Assembly: GCA_902494085.1 (NCBI GenBank) | Contig: CABURU010000011.1 | Location: forward strand, 1-52,734 | Direction of reading: 5' to 3' | Length of the DNA stretch: 52,734 nucleotides | Source of the DNA: an uncultured Collinsella sp. | Lineage (GTDB): Bacteria > Actinomycetota > Coriobacteriia > Coriobacteriales > Coriobacteriaceae | Part shown: positions 8,126 to 17,053 of the stretch, piece by piece | Layout of the letters: every line of letters begins with the position of its first letter | Numbering within the stretch: the first letter of the stretch is position 1 | Translations under genes and position numbers: made by a program | Notes under the pieces: generated by a model | Database searches by the model: none | What the model saw: the letters and a program-made list of their open reading frames with translations, nothing else | Told to the model about the DNA's origin: nothing

Positions 8126-11100
8126 CTAGGCCCGCGGTACGATCGGGCGGTTAACTTTGGCTAGCATATCAGAAGCGCACGAATCGAGCGCCCAGCTCCG
8201 GAAAGCCGAGAACTCCATGCGCGAGCGCAAGCCCTCCAAATAGCGGATTGACCTGCTCAATTGCACACGGCCGGGGTTTTCTGCCATCGCGATGCGACGG
8301 GTGTCGTCAAACCCCGAAACGCGACAGAAACCAAGCTCTTCAAAGATTCCCAGACCGCTTGCCACCGAGCGCTCGTCGACCGGCGTGCGGGCATCGATGG
8401 CGAGGCACATCTGCGCGATGTCGATATCGCTCGCACTAAACGAGTCATCTCCGGTCTTGCCGCGGTTGGAGCGCCACATAGTCTGCAGCGCTCGATAGAG
8501 CGTGACGAGCTCGTCGCGCTCGGGCGCGTAGCAGTCGAGCAGGCGCTCGTTAATGCGAGCGTCACGCGACGAATAGAGCAAGTGAATCACGGCAGGTTGG
8601 CCGTCGCGACCGGCGCGTCCGCTCATCTGGTTAAATTCAATGCTGCCAAACGGCATGTGGTAGAGCACGACATGGCGAATATCGGGCAGGTTGACGCCCT
8701 CACCAAAGGCAGAGGTCGAAACGATGCAGCTGAGGCTTCCGTCTCGGAATGCTTCCTCCACGCGGCGGCGATCGGAACGCGCAAGCCCCGCGTTATAGAA
8801 CGCGATATGGGTTGCGCAATCGGGCACCCGCTTGCGCAGCGTCTTGGCAAGCGCCACGGACTGATCACGCGAGTTGACGTAGATGACGGTCTTCTCCCCC
8901 GTAGCGACGATTGACACCAGGCGGTTCTCGCGGCTCGCAAGATCTCGGTCATCCTCGAGCTGCAAGTTCTCGCGCACCGTCTCGTCGACCACCGTGCGGG
9001 TAATCGGTAGCACGCGGGCGAGCTCGGCCACAACCGGAGCCGTTGCGGTGGCAGTCGCGGCCAGAACGACCGGGTCGCCCAGGGCCTTGAGGATATCGGG
9101 CATGTCGAGATAGGCGCTGCGGTCGCCGCCCTTGGCAAGACCGGCATGATGCGCCTCATCGATAACGACAAAACCGATGCGCCCCGAACGCGCAAAGCGG
9201 TCGCGGTGAATGGACAGGAACTCGGGCGTCGTGAGCACGATGCCGGTGCGGCCCGAAGCCAAGCCGGCAAACACGTCATCGCGCGCCGCCTCCACGGTCT
9301 CGCCGGTCAGCACGCCCACGCCAATGCCGAGCGCGGCCATCGTCGACGAGAGGTGATAGGCCTGGTCGGCAACGAGCGCGCGCAGCGGATAGACAAAGAT
9401 GCTCGCACGCCCGCGAAGGACCGCCTCGCGCGCGGCATGCACATGGAAGATGAGCGACTTGCCACGCCCCGTCCCCATAACGGCCAAAACGCTCTGGTGG
9501 TCTGCGAGCGCGTCGAGCGCCTCGACCTGCGCGCGGTGCGGCTGGTTCGAGCCGATAAAGCTATGAATAAGCGAGCGCGTCAGCTCGGTATAGGAAAGCT
9601 GGGCGAGCGTTTGGCGCTTGCGGGACTCCAGACGAAGACCGACGTCCGCAGGCTCCATGCCGCGGCGAAGCTCACATGCCGGGTCATCAACGCTGGGAGC
9701 CGTGGTATCGCGGACCAAGACATCCTTGATCATGAGCTTTGGCTTTACGCGACCTTGCCAATGCTCGGCCACGGCCTCGAACACCAAATCGACGGCGCTA
9801 TCGCAATTGATGAGCTTATCGATCTGCGGCACGCGGAACATAATGGCCGGCACACTCGCGGCGCCATCGGTCGCCACGAAGCGCATGTGCTCGCCGGTTT
9901 TGCCCACCACAGCGCGATCGCACATTGTCACGCCCTCGGCAGCCAGAAGCGGCACCTTGTTGCCCTGGCCAAACGGCTCAAGACGGGAGATCTGCTCGAT
10001 GGTCTCGATATTTAGCTCGGAGAGGTCGACGGTGGCGGCAACCTCGTCAGTGTCCTCAAAGTCCTCGGCGGGAAGCTCCGATAGCACGGCGGAAAGGCGA
10101 CGACGGAACTCGTCGAGCTTGGACGCCTCGATGGTCACGCCCACCGCACCCGCATGCCCGCCGCGACGAATCAGCAGATCGGAGCAGCGTTCTACGGCGT
10201 CGAACAGGTTAATTTTGCCCACCGAGCGACCCGAGCCGCGTGCAATGCCGTCCTCGATCGAGAACAGCAGCGCCGGCACGTGATAACGGTTGGTCAGGCG
10301 GCTCGCCACGATACCCTTGACGCCCTCGTGCCAGCCCTCGCCACCCACGACGATTGCGCGACCGCCATCATAGGTCTCCTCGACCTTTGCCATGGCATCA
10401 CGTGTGAGCTCCGCCTCGATCTCGCGCCGCTGACGGTTGATCTCCTCGAGCTCGGCCGCCAGCGCGCTTGCCTCGATAGGATCGCGGGCAAGCAGCAGGT
10501 CGAGCGCCAGCTTGGGATCGGCCATGCGGCCCGCGGCGTTCAAGCGGGGAATGAGCGAAAACGACAGGCCATCGGCCGTAATGCTAGAGAGGTCGGCCTT
10601 GGCGAGCGCGGCCAGCGCGATATAGCCGGGGCGGGCCGTCACGCGCATCTGCTGGATGCCCTCGGCGACCAGCGCGCGGTTCTCGGGCGTCAACGGCATC
10701 ATGTCGGACACGGTGCCCAGCGCCGCAACCTCAATCAGCGAACGCCAATACGACGGCTTGTCCAAACGCTCACCCAAAACCTGCACCAGTTTGAGCGCCA
10801 CACCGGCACCGGCAAGTTCACGCGAGGGGCCCTTGTCCTCGAGTTTAGGGTCGGTCAGGGGCACGCCCTGCGGCACCTGGTCGGACGGCTCATGATGGTC
10901 CGTAACCACCAGATCGATTCCCAGGCTCTCCAGATAGGAGACCTCATCCTTGGCCGCGATACCGTTATCGACGGTCACGATCAGATTGGGTTGGGCGAGC
11001 TTGTTGACGCGGTCGAGCGCCGCGCGCGAAAGGCCATATCCCTCGTCAAAGCGGTGCGGGATGAATGGTGTGACATCGGCGCCAAACGTCCGCAGCGCCT

Positions 11101-11413
11101 CGGTCAACAGACAAGTCGACGTAATGCCGTCGACGTCAAAATCACCAAAGACGGCGATGCGCTCGTGGTTGCGAATGGCGCGCTCGACACGATCGGCAAC
11201 AACCGACATGCCCGGAATGACGAGCGGATCGGCCCAATCACGGTCGAGCGAAGGCGTCAAAAATAGCTGTCCTTCCTCAACCGAGGCAATGCCGTGCGCA
11301 ACCATAATGCGTGCCACCAGCCCGGGTATGCCCAGACCAGCCGAAAGCTCCTTTTCGAGCTCGGGATTTTGCTGAGCGACCGCCCAGCGATGCGTCGTCT
11401 TAAGCGATGACAT
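8126..11413 (-). CDS. recJ: RecJ exonuclease fused to a RecQ-like SF2 helicase
   Basis: About 1095 residues, nearly twice a typical RecJ. Residues 1-580 form RecJ: DFDVDG (91-96), DHH (172-174), GGHAG (418-422) and an OB-like domain; this part should degrade single-stranded DNA 5' to 3'. Residues 610-1095 form a superfamily 2 helicase: GTGRGKS (647-653), DEAH (752-755), ATATAT, and a C-terminal RecA lobe with QMSGRAGRDGQ. One chain could unwind and resect DNA, the work RecQ and RecJ share elsewhere. Start ATG 11413 follows GGGGGTGG; a GTG 15 codons upstream has weaker support. It heads an operon with rel. Confidence 0.9.
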   Translation of the reverse strand: MSSLKTTHRWAVAQQNPELEKELSAGLGIPGLVARIMVAHGIASVEEGQLFLTPSLDRDWADPLVIPGMSVVADRVERAIRNHERIAVFGDFDVDGITSTCLLTEALRTFGADVTPFIPHRFDEGYGLSRAALDRVNKLAQPNLIVTVDNGIAAKDEVSYLESLGIDLVVTDHHEPSDQVPQGVPLTDPKLEDKGPSRELAGAGVALKLVQVLGERLDKPSYWRSLIEVAALGTVSDMMPLTPENRALVAEGIQQMRVTARPGYIALAALAKADLSSITADGLSFSLIPRLNAAGRMADPKLALDLLLARDPIEASALAAELEEINRQRREIEAELTRDAMAKVEETYDGGRAIVVGGEGWHEGVKGIVASRLTNRYHVPALLFSIEDGIARGSGRSVGKINLFDAVERCSDLLIRRGGHAGAVGVTIEASKLDEFRRRLSAVLSELPAEDFEDTDEVAATVDLSELNIETIEQISRLEPFGQGNKVPLLAAEGVTMCDRAVVGKTGEHMRFVATDGAASVPAIMFRVPQIDKLINCDSAVDLVFEAVAEHWQGRVKPKLMIKDVLVRDTTAPSVDDPACELRRGMEPADVGLRLESRKRQTLAQLSYTELTRSLIHSFIGSNQPHRAQVEALDALADHQSVLAVMGTGRGKSLIFHVHAAREAVLRGRASIFVYPLRALVADQAYHLSSTMAALGIGVGVLTGETVEAARDDVFAGLASGRTGIVLTTPEFLSIHRDRFARSGRIGFVVIDEAHHAGLAKGGDRSAYLDMPDILKALGDPVVLAATATATAPVVAELARVLPITRTVVDETVRENLQLEDDRDLASRENRLVSIVATGEKTVIYVNSRDQSVALAKTLRKRVPDCATHIAFYNAGLARSDRRRVEEAFRDGSLSCIVSTSAFGEGVNLPDIRHVVLYHMPFGSIEFNQMSGRAGRDGQPAVIHLLYSSRDARINERLLDCYAPERDELVTLYRALQTMWRSNRGKTGDDSFSASDIDIAQMCLAIDARTPVDERSVASGLGIFEELGFCRVSGFDDTRRIAMAENPGRVQLSRSIRYLEGLRSRMEFSAFRSWALDSCASDMLAKVNRPIVPRA

Positions 11414-11465
11414 AGGCACCCACCCCCGATAGGGGCAGGTCGCCGCGATACCTCTCACGGTTCAT
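11400..11465 (-). CDS. Possible 21-residue leader peptide overlapping the recJ start
   Basis: ATG at 11465 with AGAGGA nine bases upstream opens a 21-codon frame (begins MNRERYRG) ending in TAA at 11402-11400, inside the fifth codon of recJ. The arrangement would allow translational coupling of the recJ/helicase gene. Only the ribosome site and overlap support it; it may be chance. Confidence 0.25.
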   Translation of the reverse strand: MNRERYRGDLPLSGVGAYVIA

Positions 11466-11689
11466 AGCGATGAGTCCTCTGTGTATGCCCGCTTCGGCAG
11501 GCAGATCTGTTGAACGGATTTATTATACCGTGCGGCACGGACGCAGAGCCTCGCAGCACGCCGTGGTTTCGGTAAACGATGCCGGCAATAGCCTCGAAAT
11601 AATCGAGCGTTTCTGACGCACGGACGCATGCGAGCGTCTAGCATATCCATTCAAAACGGGTTCACGAGCAAAGGGAGTCACAAGAGCCT

Positions 11690-12688
11690 ATGAAGCAATG
11701 GGTTGGACTGGGAAAGTTCCTCGCGGGGCATATGCAGGTCATCGTTCCGATTTGCGTAACGCTCGGCGTGCTCTTTCCCCAGCAGATCGGCGTACTCAAG
11801 CCCATCGTTCCCGCTCTCTTCGCCTTTATGACATTCCAAGGCGCGCTCAGTAACACCTTCCACCAGGTAGCTGAGGTGTTCCGCCGTCCGCTGCACCTGA
11901 TTTTGGCGCTGCTCGTCTCGGCGGTGTTTATTCCCATAGCAGCTTATGCCATGGGATCGCTGTTCTTTGGCTCCAACCCCAATCTTGTCTGCGGCATCGT
12001 GCTCGAGTACAGCGTACCCGTGGCGGTCACTGCCTTTATGTGGATTAGCATGTTCGGCGGCAACGGCCCGCTCGCGCTTACCATCATCCTGACGTCCTCG
12101 GTTATCTCCCCTGTGACGATTCCGCTCACGCTTAAGCTCTTGCTGGGTGCCACTGTCTCGATCGATGTGCCAAGCATGATGCAAGACATGGCCTTTATGA
12201 TCGCCATCCCCGCCGTGCTCGGCATCGTGATCAACGAGCTCACACGTGGATGGGGACACGAGAAGCTCTCCCCCGCGCTCTCGCCCGCCTGCAAGTTCAT
12301 GATGATGGGCGTTATCGCCTCCAACTCCACCGCCATGAGTGAGTACGTTCTGCACATGAACGCGATGCGCCTGGAAGTCGCCCTCTTTATTTTGACCTTC
12401 GCCATCAGCGGCTTTATCGTCGGTTTTCTGATCGCCCGTGCGCTGCATCTGCCATATAGCGAGACGACTACCATGTGCTTTACCTGCGGCATGCGTAACA
12501 TCTCTTCGGGCGCCGTCATCGCCACGCAGTACTTTCCGGGCGAAGTCGTGTTTCCCGTCATGTGCGGAACGCTGTTTCAGCAGGTACTCGCCTCGTTTAT
12601 CGGGCATCTCTTTGAGCGTCTAACCGGCGAGGAGCGCGCCGCCCAGCGCAAGCGCGTCGAGGCCGGCCGCGACGCCACGGCACGCTAG
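11690..12688 (+). CDS. Bile acid:sodium symporter (BASS) family transporter
   Basis: 332 residues, almost wholly hydrophobic, with about nine to ten membrane segments from residue 15 to 305 and a basic cytoplasmic tail. The paired helices containing SVPVAVTAFMW and FTCGMRNISSGAV resemble the crossed-helix, sodium-binding core of the BASS/SBF superfamily. These carriers import bile acids, pantoate, pyruvate or other organic anions with sodium; the substrate cannot be told here. It is a single gene divergent from recJ and convergent with the DUF4931 gene 30 bases away. The ATG is preceded by AAAGGGAG. Confidence 0.75.
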   Translation: MKQWVGLGKFLAGHMQVIVPICVTLGVLFPQQIGVLKPIVPALFAFMTFQGALSNTFHQVAEVFRRPLHLILALLVSAVFIPIAAYAMGSLFFGSNPNLVCGIVLEYSVPVAVTAFMWISMFGGNGPLALTIILTSSVISPVTIPLTLKLLLGATVSIDVPSMMQDMAFMIAIPAVLGIVINELTRGWGHEKLSPALSPACKFMMMGVIASNSTAMSEYVLHMNAMRLEVALFILTFAISGFIVGFLIARALHLPYSETTTMCFTCGMRNISSGAVIATQYFPGEVVFPVMCGTLFQQVLASFIGHLFERLTGEERAAQRKRVEAGRDATAR

Positions 12689-12718
12689 ACCGTCCGCATT
12701 ACGCGGGTGTTAGTCTTG

Positions 12719-13516
12719 CTATACGAGCGTTTCCAGGTGCGCACGCAGGCGCTCGGCATCGATATCGAGCGTTGTCTCGGCATTGACCTGGGCCAAACGA
12801 TAGCCGACAAAGTAGGGCGAAACCACCCAACGCGGCAGTGCCTTGGCAATGGTCCGACCGCCCAGGTGATAGAAGAACAAGTTGTACGACTCTGCGCGAC
12901 CACCGTGGTGCTCGTTCAGGATATAGCGCAGAGCTACCTGGATCGCATCGGCGAAGAGATCCGTCTCGGCTTGATCTCGCATGTCATCGCTGGCGGCGAT
13001 TCCCTGCGGGGCTGAAACATTGACCTCAAAGAATCCCATGATCGGTTCGGTTGAGATGTTGACCGCGATTCTCCCCTGTTGCCAGACATTGATGCCTTCG
13101 AAATTGGCGGAAGTCAGCGAAGTATAGCCGTCTTCCTGCTCCAAACCCACAATCTGCATGTGCGGATGAACGAGACTGCCGCCCGAGAGCGGACCCTTGT
13201 TCTTGTACATGAGCACACTGCGGTACTGCTGTGAATCGATCATCTGCTGCCAGCAACCCAGGGCAAACCTCATTACATGGTGGAGTTCATCCGACTCATA
13301 GGTCACCAGGTCTGCGTCGTGGTCGGCCGACTCGATCAGCACGGTTTGACGGGTGGCGCGCAGGGTTTTGAACTTATTCTCGAGCCAGATGCAGTCACCG
13401 TCGCGCCGAATGATATTGGCGAGCCCCTCGGTATCGCAAAAGGGGCACGCGGTGCCAGGGCGCCGGTTGTCGTCGGGCTTACCGCTCGCCTGCTGAACGT
13501 CAAATACCAGCGCCAC
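12719..13516 (-). CDS. DUF4931 protein, GalT/HIT-like nucleotidyltransferase fold
   Basis: 265 residues. A CPFC zinc motif (24-27), the stretch YKNKGPLSGGS and a HPHMQ motif (117-121) place it with DUF4931 proteins, relatives of galactose-1-phosphate uridylyltransferase and HIT hydrolases. In that superfamily the second histidine of HPH carries a nucleotidyl group, so an NMP transferase or hydrolase role is possible; the substrate is unknown. The GTG start at 13516 is three bases after the cutC stop and has GGAGG eight bases upstream, so the two genes form an operon with coupled translation. Confidence 0.8.
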   Translation of the reverse strand: MALVFDVQQASGKPDDNRRPGTACPFCDTEGLANIIRRDGDCIWLENKFKTLRATRQTVLIESADHDADLVTYESDELHHVMRFALGCWQQMIDSQQYRSVLMYKNKGPLSGGSLVHPHMQIVGLEQEDGYTSLTSANFEGINVWQQGRIAVNISTEPIMGFFEVNVSAPQGIAASDDMRDQAETDLFADAIQVALRYILNEHHGGRAESYNLFFYHLGGRTIAKALPRWVVSPYFVGYRLAQVNAETTLDIDAERLRAHLETLV

Positions 13517-13519
13517 GGG

Positions 13520-14197
13520 TTACGCCTCCACCGGCACGATCTTGGTGCCATGGAGCTCGGAGACGCCCAATGCCGCCGCCACGGTATCGCGGTTGGCCGT
13601 GGAAATGCCGCCGCCAGGAAGGATGGTCAGGCGGTCGCCCGCATACTCGATTAGGCGAGCTAGATGCTCCAGATTGTCCTCGATCGGCGTTCCGGCAGCA
13701 CCACCATGCGTCAGGATACGCGTGATGCCGCAGTCGGCGAGCGTGTCAATGGCATCCAACTGAGCCTCAGGCGAGAGCTGGTCAAACGCCATGTGGAAGG
13801 TAATATCGATGGGCCCGCGCTTGCACTCCTCGGTCGCACAGCCCGCGGCCATCACGAGGGCGCCCAACGTAAGCTCGTCGAGCGCCCATCCGCCGGCACA
13901 AGGCTTGCAACAGCCAAAGACCAAGCCGTCGGCGCCGGCGCTCACGGCAAGGCCCAAGTCCATCTCCATCATGCGCAGCTCGTCCTGGTTGTAATGAAAG
14001 TCACCGCCACGCGGGCGAATCATGCACATCACTCGCGCATCATGCTCGTGAGCATAGCTGACCGTAGCGCTGATAACGCCGGCCGAGGGCGTGGTACCAC
14101 CGACGGCAAGGTTGTCGCACAGCTCGATGCGCCTTGCACCGGCATCGATAGCCGCCGGCACCCGCTCAAAGTTCTCGGCACAAAACTCGTACAGCAT
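13520..14197 (-). CDS. cutC: CutC family protein
   Basis: About 225 residues with a TIM-barrel pattern typical of CutC: FCAENFE at the start, RIELCDNLAVGGTTPS, MIRPRGGDFHYN, DGLVFG, FHMAFDQ, RILTHGG and ILPGGGIS. CutC was named for copper homeostasis in E. coli, but later work questions this, and the enzymatic role is unsettled. The ATG at 14197 has GGGGG about seven bases upstream; the frame extends 13 codons further without family similarity. It is the first gene of a pair with the DUF4931 protein; its promoter must lie close to the large palindrome at 14264. Confidence 0.9.
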   Translation of the reverse strand: MLYEFCAENFERVPAAIDAGARRIELCDNLAVGGTTPSAGVISATVSYAHEHDARVMCMIRPRGGDFHYNQDELRMMEMDLGLAVSAGADGLVFGCCKPCAGGWALDELTLGALVMAAGCATEECKRGPIDITFHMAFDQLSPEAQLDAIDTLADCGITRILTHGGAAGTPIEDNLEHLARLIEYAGDRLTILPGGGISTANRDTVAAALGVSELHGTKIVPVEA

Positions 14198-14263
14198 AGA
14201 TAGACCCCCAGACGAACTTCTATTTCCACACGGCATTGTCGCACTTTAAATACCAACCCGCAC

Positions 14264-14352
14264 AATGATCCCTTGGGGACGGAGGAAAACGGATCGCCCA
14301 GTGAGTCGATTTGACCCGGCGATCCGTTTTCCTCCGTCCCCAAGGGATCATT
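14264..14352. repeat. 89-bp near-perfect palindrome (35-bp arms)
   Basis: Positions 14264-14298 are the exact reverse complement of 14318-14352, 35 pairs without a mismatch, around a 19-base loop. The arms carry GGGGACGGAGG / CCTCCGTCCCC. It lies between the cutC start and the liv operon terminator. Perfect arms of this length suggest recent origin or active maintenance, as for a mobile palindromic repeat. Confidence 0.9.
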
Positions 14353-14353
14353 T

Positions 14354-14389
14354 AAAAAGGGGCGCCGACCGGGATAGTCAGCGCCCCTT
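14354..14389 (-). terminator. Terminator of the liv operon
   Basis: Thirteen-pair stem on the minus strand (AAGGGGCGCTGAC with GTCGGCGCCCCTT, one G-U), then a T-run at 14358-14354. It starts 12 bases past the livF stop. Confidence 0.85.
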
Positions 14390-14400
14390 CGTTGAATGAA

Positions 14401-15114
14401 TTAACCACCAAGATATGCTTTACGCACGTTATCGTCGTGCAGCAGCTCTTGGCCGGTGCCGGCCATGGTGATCTTGCCGGTCTCGAGCACGTAGCCGCGT
14501 GTGGCGATGGAAAGCGCCATCTGTGCGTTTTGCTCGACCAGGAGCACCGTGGTTCCGGCCTTATGCAGATCCTCGACGATCTGGAAGATCTGCTCAATCA
14601 GAATCGGTGCCAAGCCCATAGAGGGCTCATCGAGCATGAGCAGCTTAGGGTTACTCATAAGAGCGCGGCCCATAACGAGCATCTGCTGCTCGCCGCCCGA
14701 AAGGGTACCGGCGACCTGGCGACGGCGTTCCTTCAGGCGCGGGAACTGCTCGTAAACGCGCTCAAGGCCCGGAGCCACCGTGGACTTGGGCTGCGTATAG
14801 GCACCCATTTCCAGGTTCTCCTCGACCGTCATCTGCAAAAAAGCGCGACGACCCTCGGGAACCTGAGCCAGACCCTTACCAACCAGCTTGTCGGCGGGCG
14901 TATGGGTGATATCCTCGCCCATAAACTTGATGGAGCCGGTCTTAGAGCGCAGCAGGCCCGAGACGGTCTTGAGCGTCGTGGACTTACCGGCACCGTTCGC
15001 ACCGATCAGAGCCACGATCTCGCCCTCGTTGACGTTAAAGGAGATGTCCTTGATGGCGTGGATAGCGCCGTACCAGACGTTGATGTTGTAGACGGAAAGC
15101 ATCGGCTCTGCCAT
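14401..15114 (-). CDS. livF: Branched-chain amino acid ABC transporter ATPase LivF
   Basis: 237 residues, the LivF length. Walker A GANGAGKS, signature TLSGGEQQML, Walker B KLLMLDEPSMGL and the switch histidine near its end are all present. It pairs with LivG to power import of leucine, isoleucine and valine through LivHM. The start lies directly after the livG stop with GGGGGAG upstream, so translation is coupled. Last gene of the operon. The short ATPase ending in a YLGG tail separates it from LivG. Substrate preference is inferred from the family and the binding proteins, not proven by sequence. Confidence 0.95.
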   Translation of the reverse strand: MAEPMLSVYNINVWYGAIHAIKDISFNVNEGEIVALIGANGAGKSTTLKTVSGLLRSKTGSIKFMGEDITHTPADKLVGKGLAQVPEGRRAFLQMTVEENLEMGAYTQPKSTVAPGLERVYEQFPRLKERRRQVAGTLSGGEQQMLVMGRALMSNPKLLMLDEPSMGLAPILIEQIFQIVEDLHKAGTTVLLVEQNAQMALSIATRGYVLETGKITMAGTGQELLHDDNVRKAYLGG

Positions 15115-15975
15115 TTAGTTCTCCCCCTTATCCTGCTTGCCCAGATACGCCTCGATAACGGCGTCGTTGTTCTGGATCTCCTCGGCCGTGCCCTTGGCGA
15201 TGACCTTACCAAAGTTGAGCACGCAGATGCCCTCGCAGATGTTCATAACGAGCGACATATCGTGCTCGATAAGCATGATGGCGATGCCAAAGGTGTCGCG
15301 AATCTTGACGATGTTCTCCATGAGCTCCGCGGTCTCGGACGGGTTCATACCGGCGGCAGGCTCGTCGAGCAGCAGTAGCTTGGGGTTGGTGGCAAGCGCG
15401 CGAACGATCTCCAGACGACGCTGGGCGCCGTAAGGCAGCGATCCGGCCTGCTCGTTTGCCAGGTGCTCCATATCAAAGATGGACAGCAGTTCCATGGCGC
15501 GCTCGTGGGCGGCCTTCTCGTGCTTCCAATACGTCGGCAGGCGCAGCACGCCCTCAAAGCCGGAGTAGCGCTCCTGGTTGTGCAGGCCGACCTTAACGTT
15601 ATCCTCCACCGTCATGGTATTGAACAGGCGGATGTTCTGGAAGGTACGGGCAATACCCATGCGGTTGACCTGATAGACCGACTTGCCCGAGGTGTCCTCG
15701 CCGTCGAGCAGGATGGTACCGTGCGTGGGCTGGTACACCTTGGTAAGCAGGTTGAAGACCGTGGTCTTGCCGGCACCGTTGGGGCCGATGAGACCGGCGA
15801 TCTCAGTCTTGCCGATGGTTAAACTAAAGTCGTCGACTGCCTTAAGGCCGCCGAATTCAATGCCCAGGTGGATGCACTCGAGCGCCGGGCGCTGACCCAG
15901 GTCGCGGTCGGGAACGATGGCACCAGAAGGATACGGGACCATCTTGCCCTTGTTGAACTCAAACTTACTGGGCAT
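15115..15975 (-). CDS. livG: Branched-chain amino acid ABC transporter ATPase LivG
   Basis: About 286 residues. Walker A GPNGAGKT, a conserved GIARTFQNIRLF Q-loop segment typical of LivG, signature SLPYGAQRRLEI, and Walker B LLLDEPAAGMNP. The C-terminus carries the extra LivG helix and ends in YLGKQDKGEN. The start MPSKFEF at 15975 overlaps the livM stop by 11 bases and has GGAGG nine bases upstream; an upstream in-frame start would lie deeper in livM. About 35 residues precede the ATPase core, slightly longer than usual. It is the second cytoplasmic motor subunit of the importer. Confidence 0.95.
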   Translation of the reverse strand: MPSKFEFNKGKMVPYPSGAIVPDRDLGQRPALECIHLGIEFGGLKAVDDFSLTIGKTEIAGLIGPNGAGKTTVFNLLTKVYQPTHGTILLDGEDTSGKSVYQVNRMGIARTFQNIRLFNTMTVEDNVKVGLHNQERYSGFEGVLRLPTYWKHEKAAHERAMELLSIFDMEHLANEQAGSLPYGAQRRLEIVRALATNPKLLLLDEPAAGMNPSETAELMENIVKIRDTFGIAIMLIEHDMSLVMNICEGICVLNFGKVIAKGTAEEIQNNDAVIEAYLGKQDKGEN

Positions 15976-17044
15976 CGGCTGCCGCCTCCTTCTTGGGAGC
16001 AAAGCGATCCTTAATGCGTGCGAAGAACGCCTTGAGCTGCGGGTTGTTGGTAAAGATCATGACCAGGATCAGCACGATGGCGTAGATGAGCATGCGGTAG
16101 TCCGAGAACTGACGGAGCAGCTCGGGGAGCACTGTGAGCAACGCCGCCGCGATGACGGAGCCGCGCATATTGCCCAGACCGCCCAGGACCACGAACACCA
16201 GGATGAGGATGGACGTGTTGAAGTCGAACTTGGTGGCGGAGAGCTGCGAGAAATTACCGCCGAACAGGGCTCCGGCAGCACCGGCGAGGGCAGCGGAAAC
16301 CACGAAGGCAATCATGCGGTACTCGGTGACGGAGATGCCCACGGACTCGGCAGCGATCTTGTTGTCGCGCACGGCCATAATGGCACGACCGGTACGGCTG
16401 CGAACCAGGTTGAGCACGATCACGAGTGCGACCATAACCAGGATGGCGCCGGCAAGGAAGGACGAATAGGTCGACACGCCCGATGCTCCCTGCGCGCCCT
16501 TGATGATGGCGGTGCCGTCCTCGAGCAGGTGCAGGTCGTCGATTGTAGAGTTGCCCGTGATGTTAAAGATCACGTGCAGACCGCGGGAGTCGACACCCAC
16601 AATGAGGCAGGTGACGATCTCTTTGATGATCTCGCCAAAGGCCAGCGTCACGATAGCCAGGTAATCGCCGCTCAGGCGCAGGACCGGGATACCGATCAAG
16701 AAGCCCAAGATGGCAGCGGCGATAGCGCCGACCACAATGCTGATGATCAGACGCATCGGGTCGGACGGAACGGCGCCCTCCAGCGCGACGGCGGTGACGA
16801 TGCCCGTATAGGCACCGACGCTCATAAAGCCCGCGTGGCCCAGCGACAAGTCGCCCGCGATACCGACGACGAGGTTGAGGGAAATGGCCATGACGATATA
16901 GGCTGTGATGGGAACCAGCTGGCCGGCGATCATGCGCGGGATCATGTGGTTAGACTGCATAAAGAACACGATGGCGAACGCCACAAGGCACATGGCGTAC
17001 GTGACAAAGTCGTGACGCGTCTGCTTGTCTTTAAGAAACTTCAT
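15965..17044 (-). CDS. livM: Branched-chain amino acid ABC transporter permease LivM
   Basis: About 359 residues, with some nine to ten membrane segments and the LivM hallmarks SLNLVVGIAGDLSLGHAGFM, SGDYLAIVTLAFGEI and FVVLGGLGNMRGSV. It forms the membrane channel with LivH. ATG 17044 has AGGTGA seven bases upstream; a GTG three codons earlier overlaps that site. It follows livH by nine bases and overlaps livG. The region after the fourth helix (RGLHVIFNITGN) is a moderately long extracytoplasmic loop. The C-terminal tail is rich in lysine and alanine. Confidence 0.95.
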   Translation of the reverse strand: MKFLKDKQTRHDFVTYAMCLVAFAIVFFMQSNHMIPRMIAGQLVPITAYIVMAISLNLVVGIAGDLSLGHAGFMSVGAYTGIVTAVALEGAVPSDPMRLIISIVVGAIAAAILGFLIGIPVLRLSGDYLAIVTLAFGEIIKEIVTCLIVGVDSRGLHVIFNITGNSTIDDLHLLEDGTAIIKGAQGASGVSTYSSFLAGAILVMVALVIVLNLVRSRTGRAIMAVRDNKIAAESVGISVTEYRMIAFVVSAALAGAAGALFGGNFSQLSATKFDFNTSILILVFVVLGGLGNMRGSVIAAALLTVLPELLRQFSDYRMLIYAIVLILVMIFTNNPQLKAFFARIKDRFAPKKEAAADAQ

Positions 17045-17053
17045 AACGCTCAC

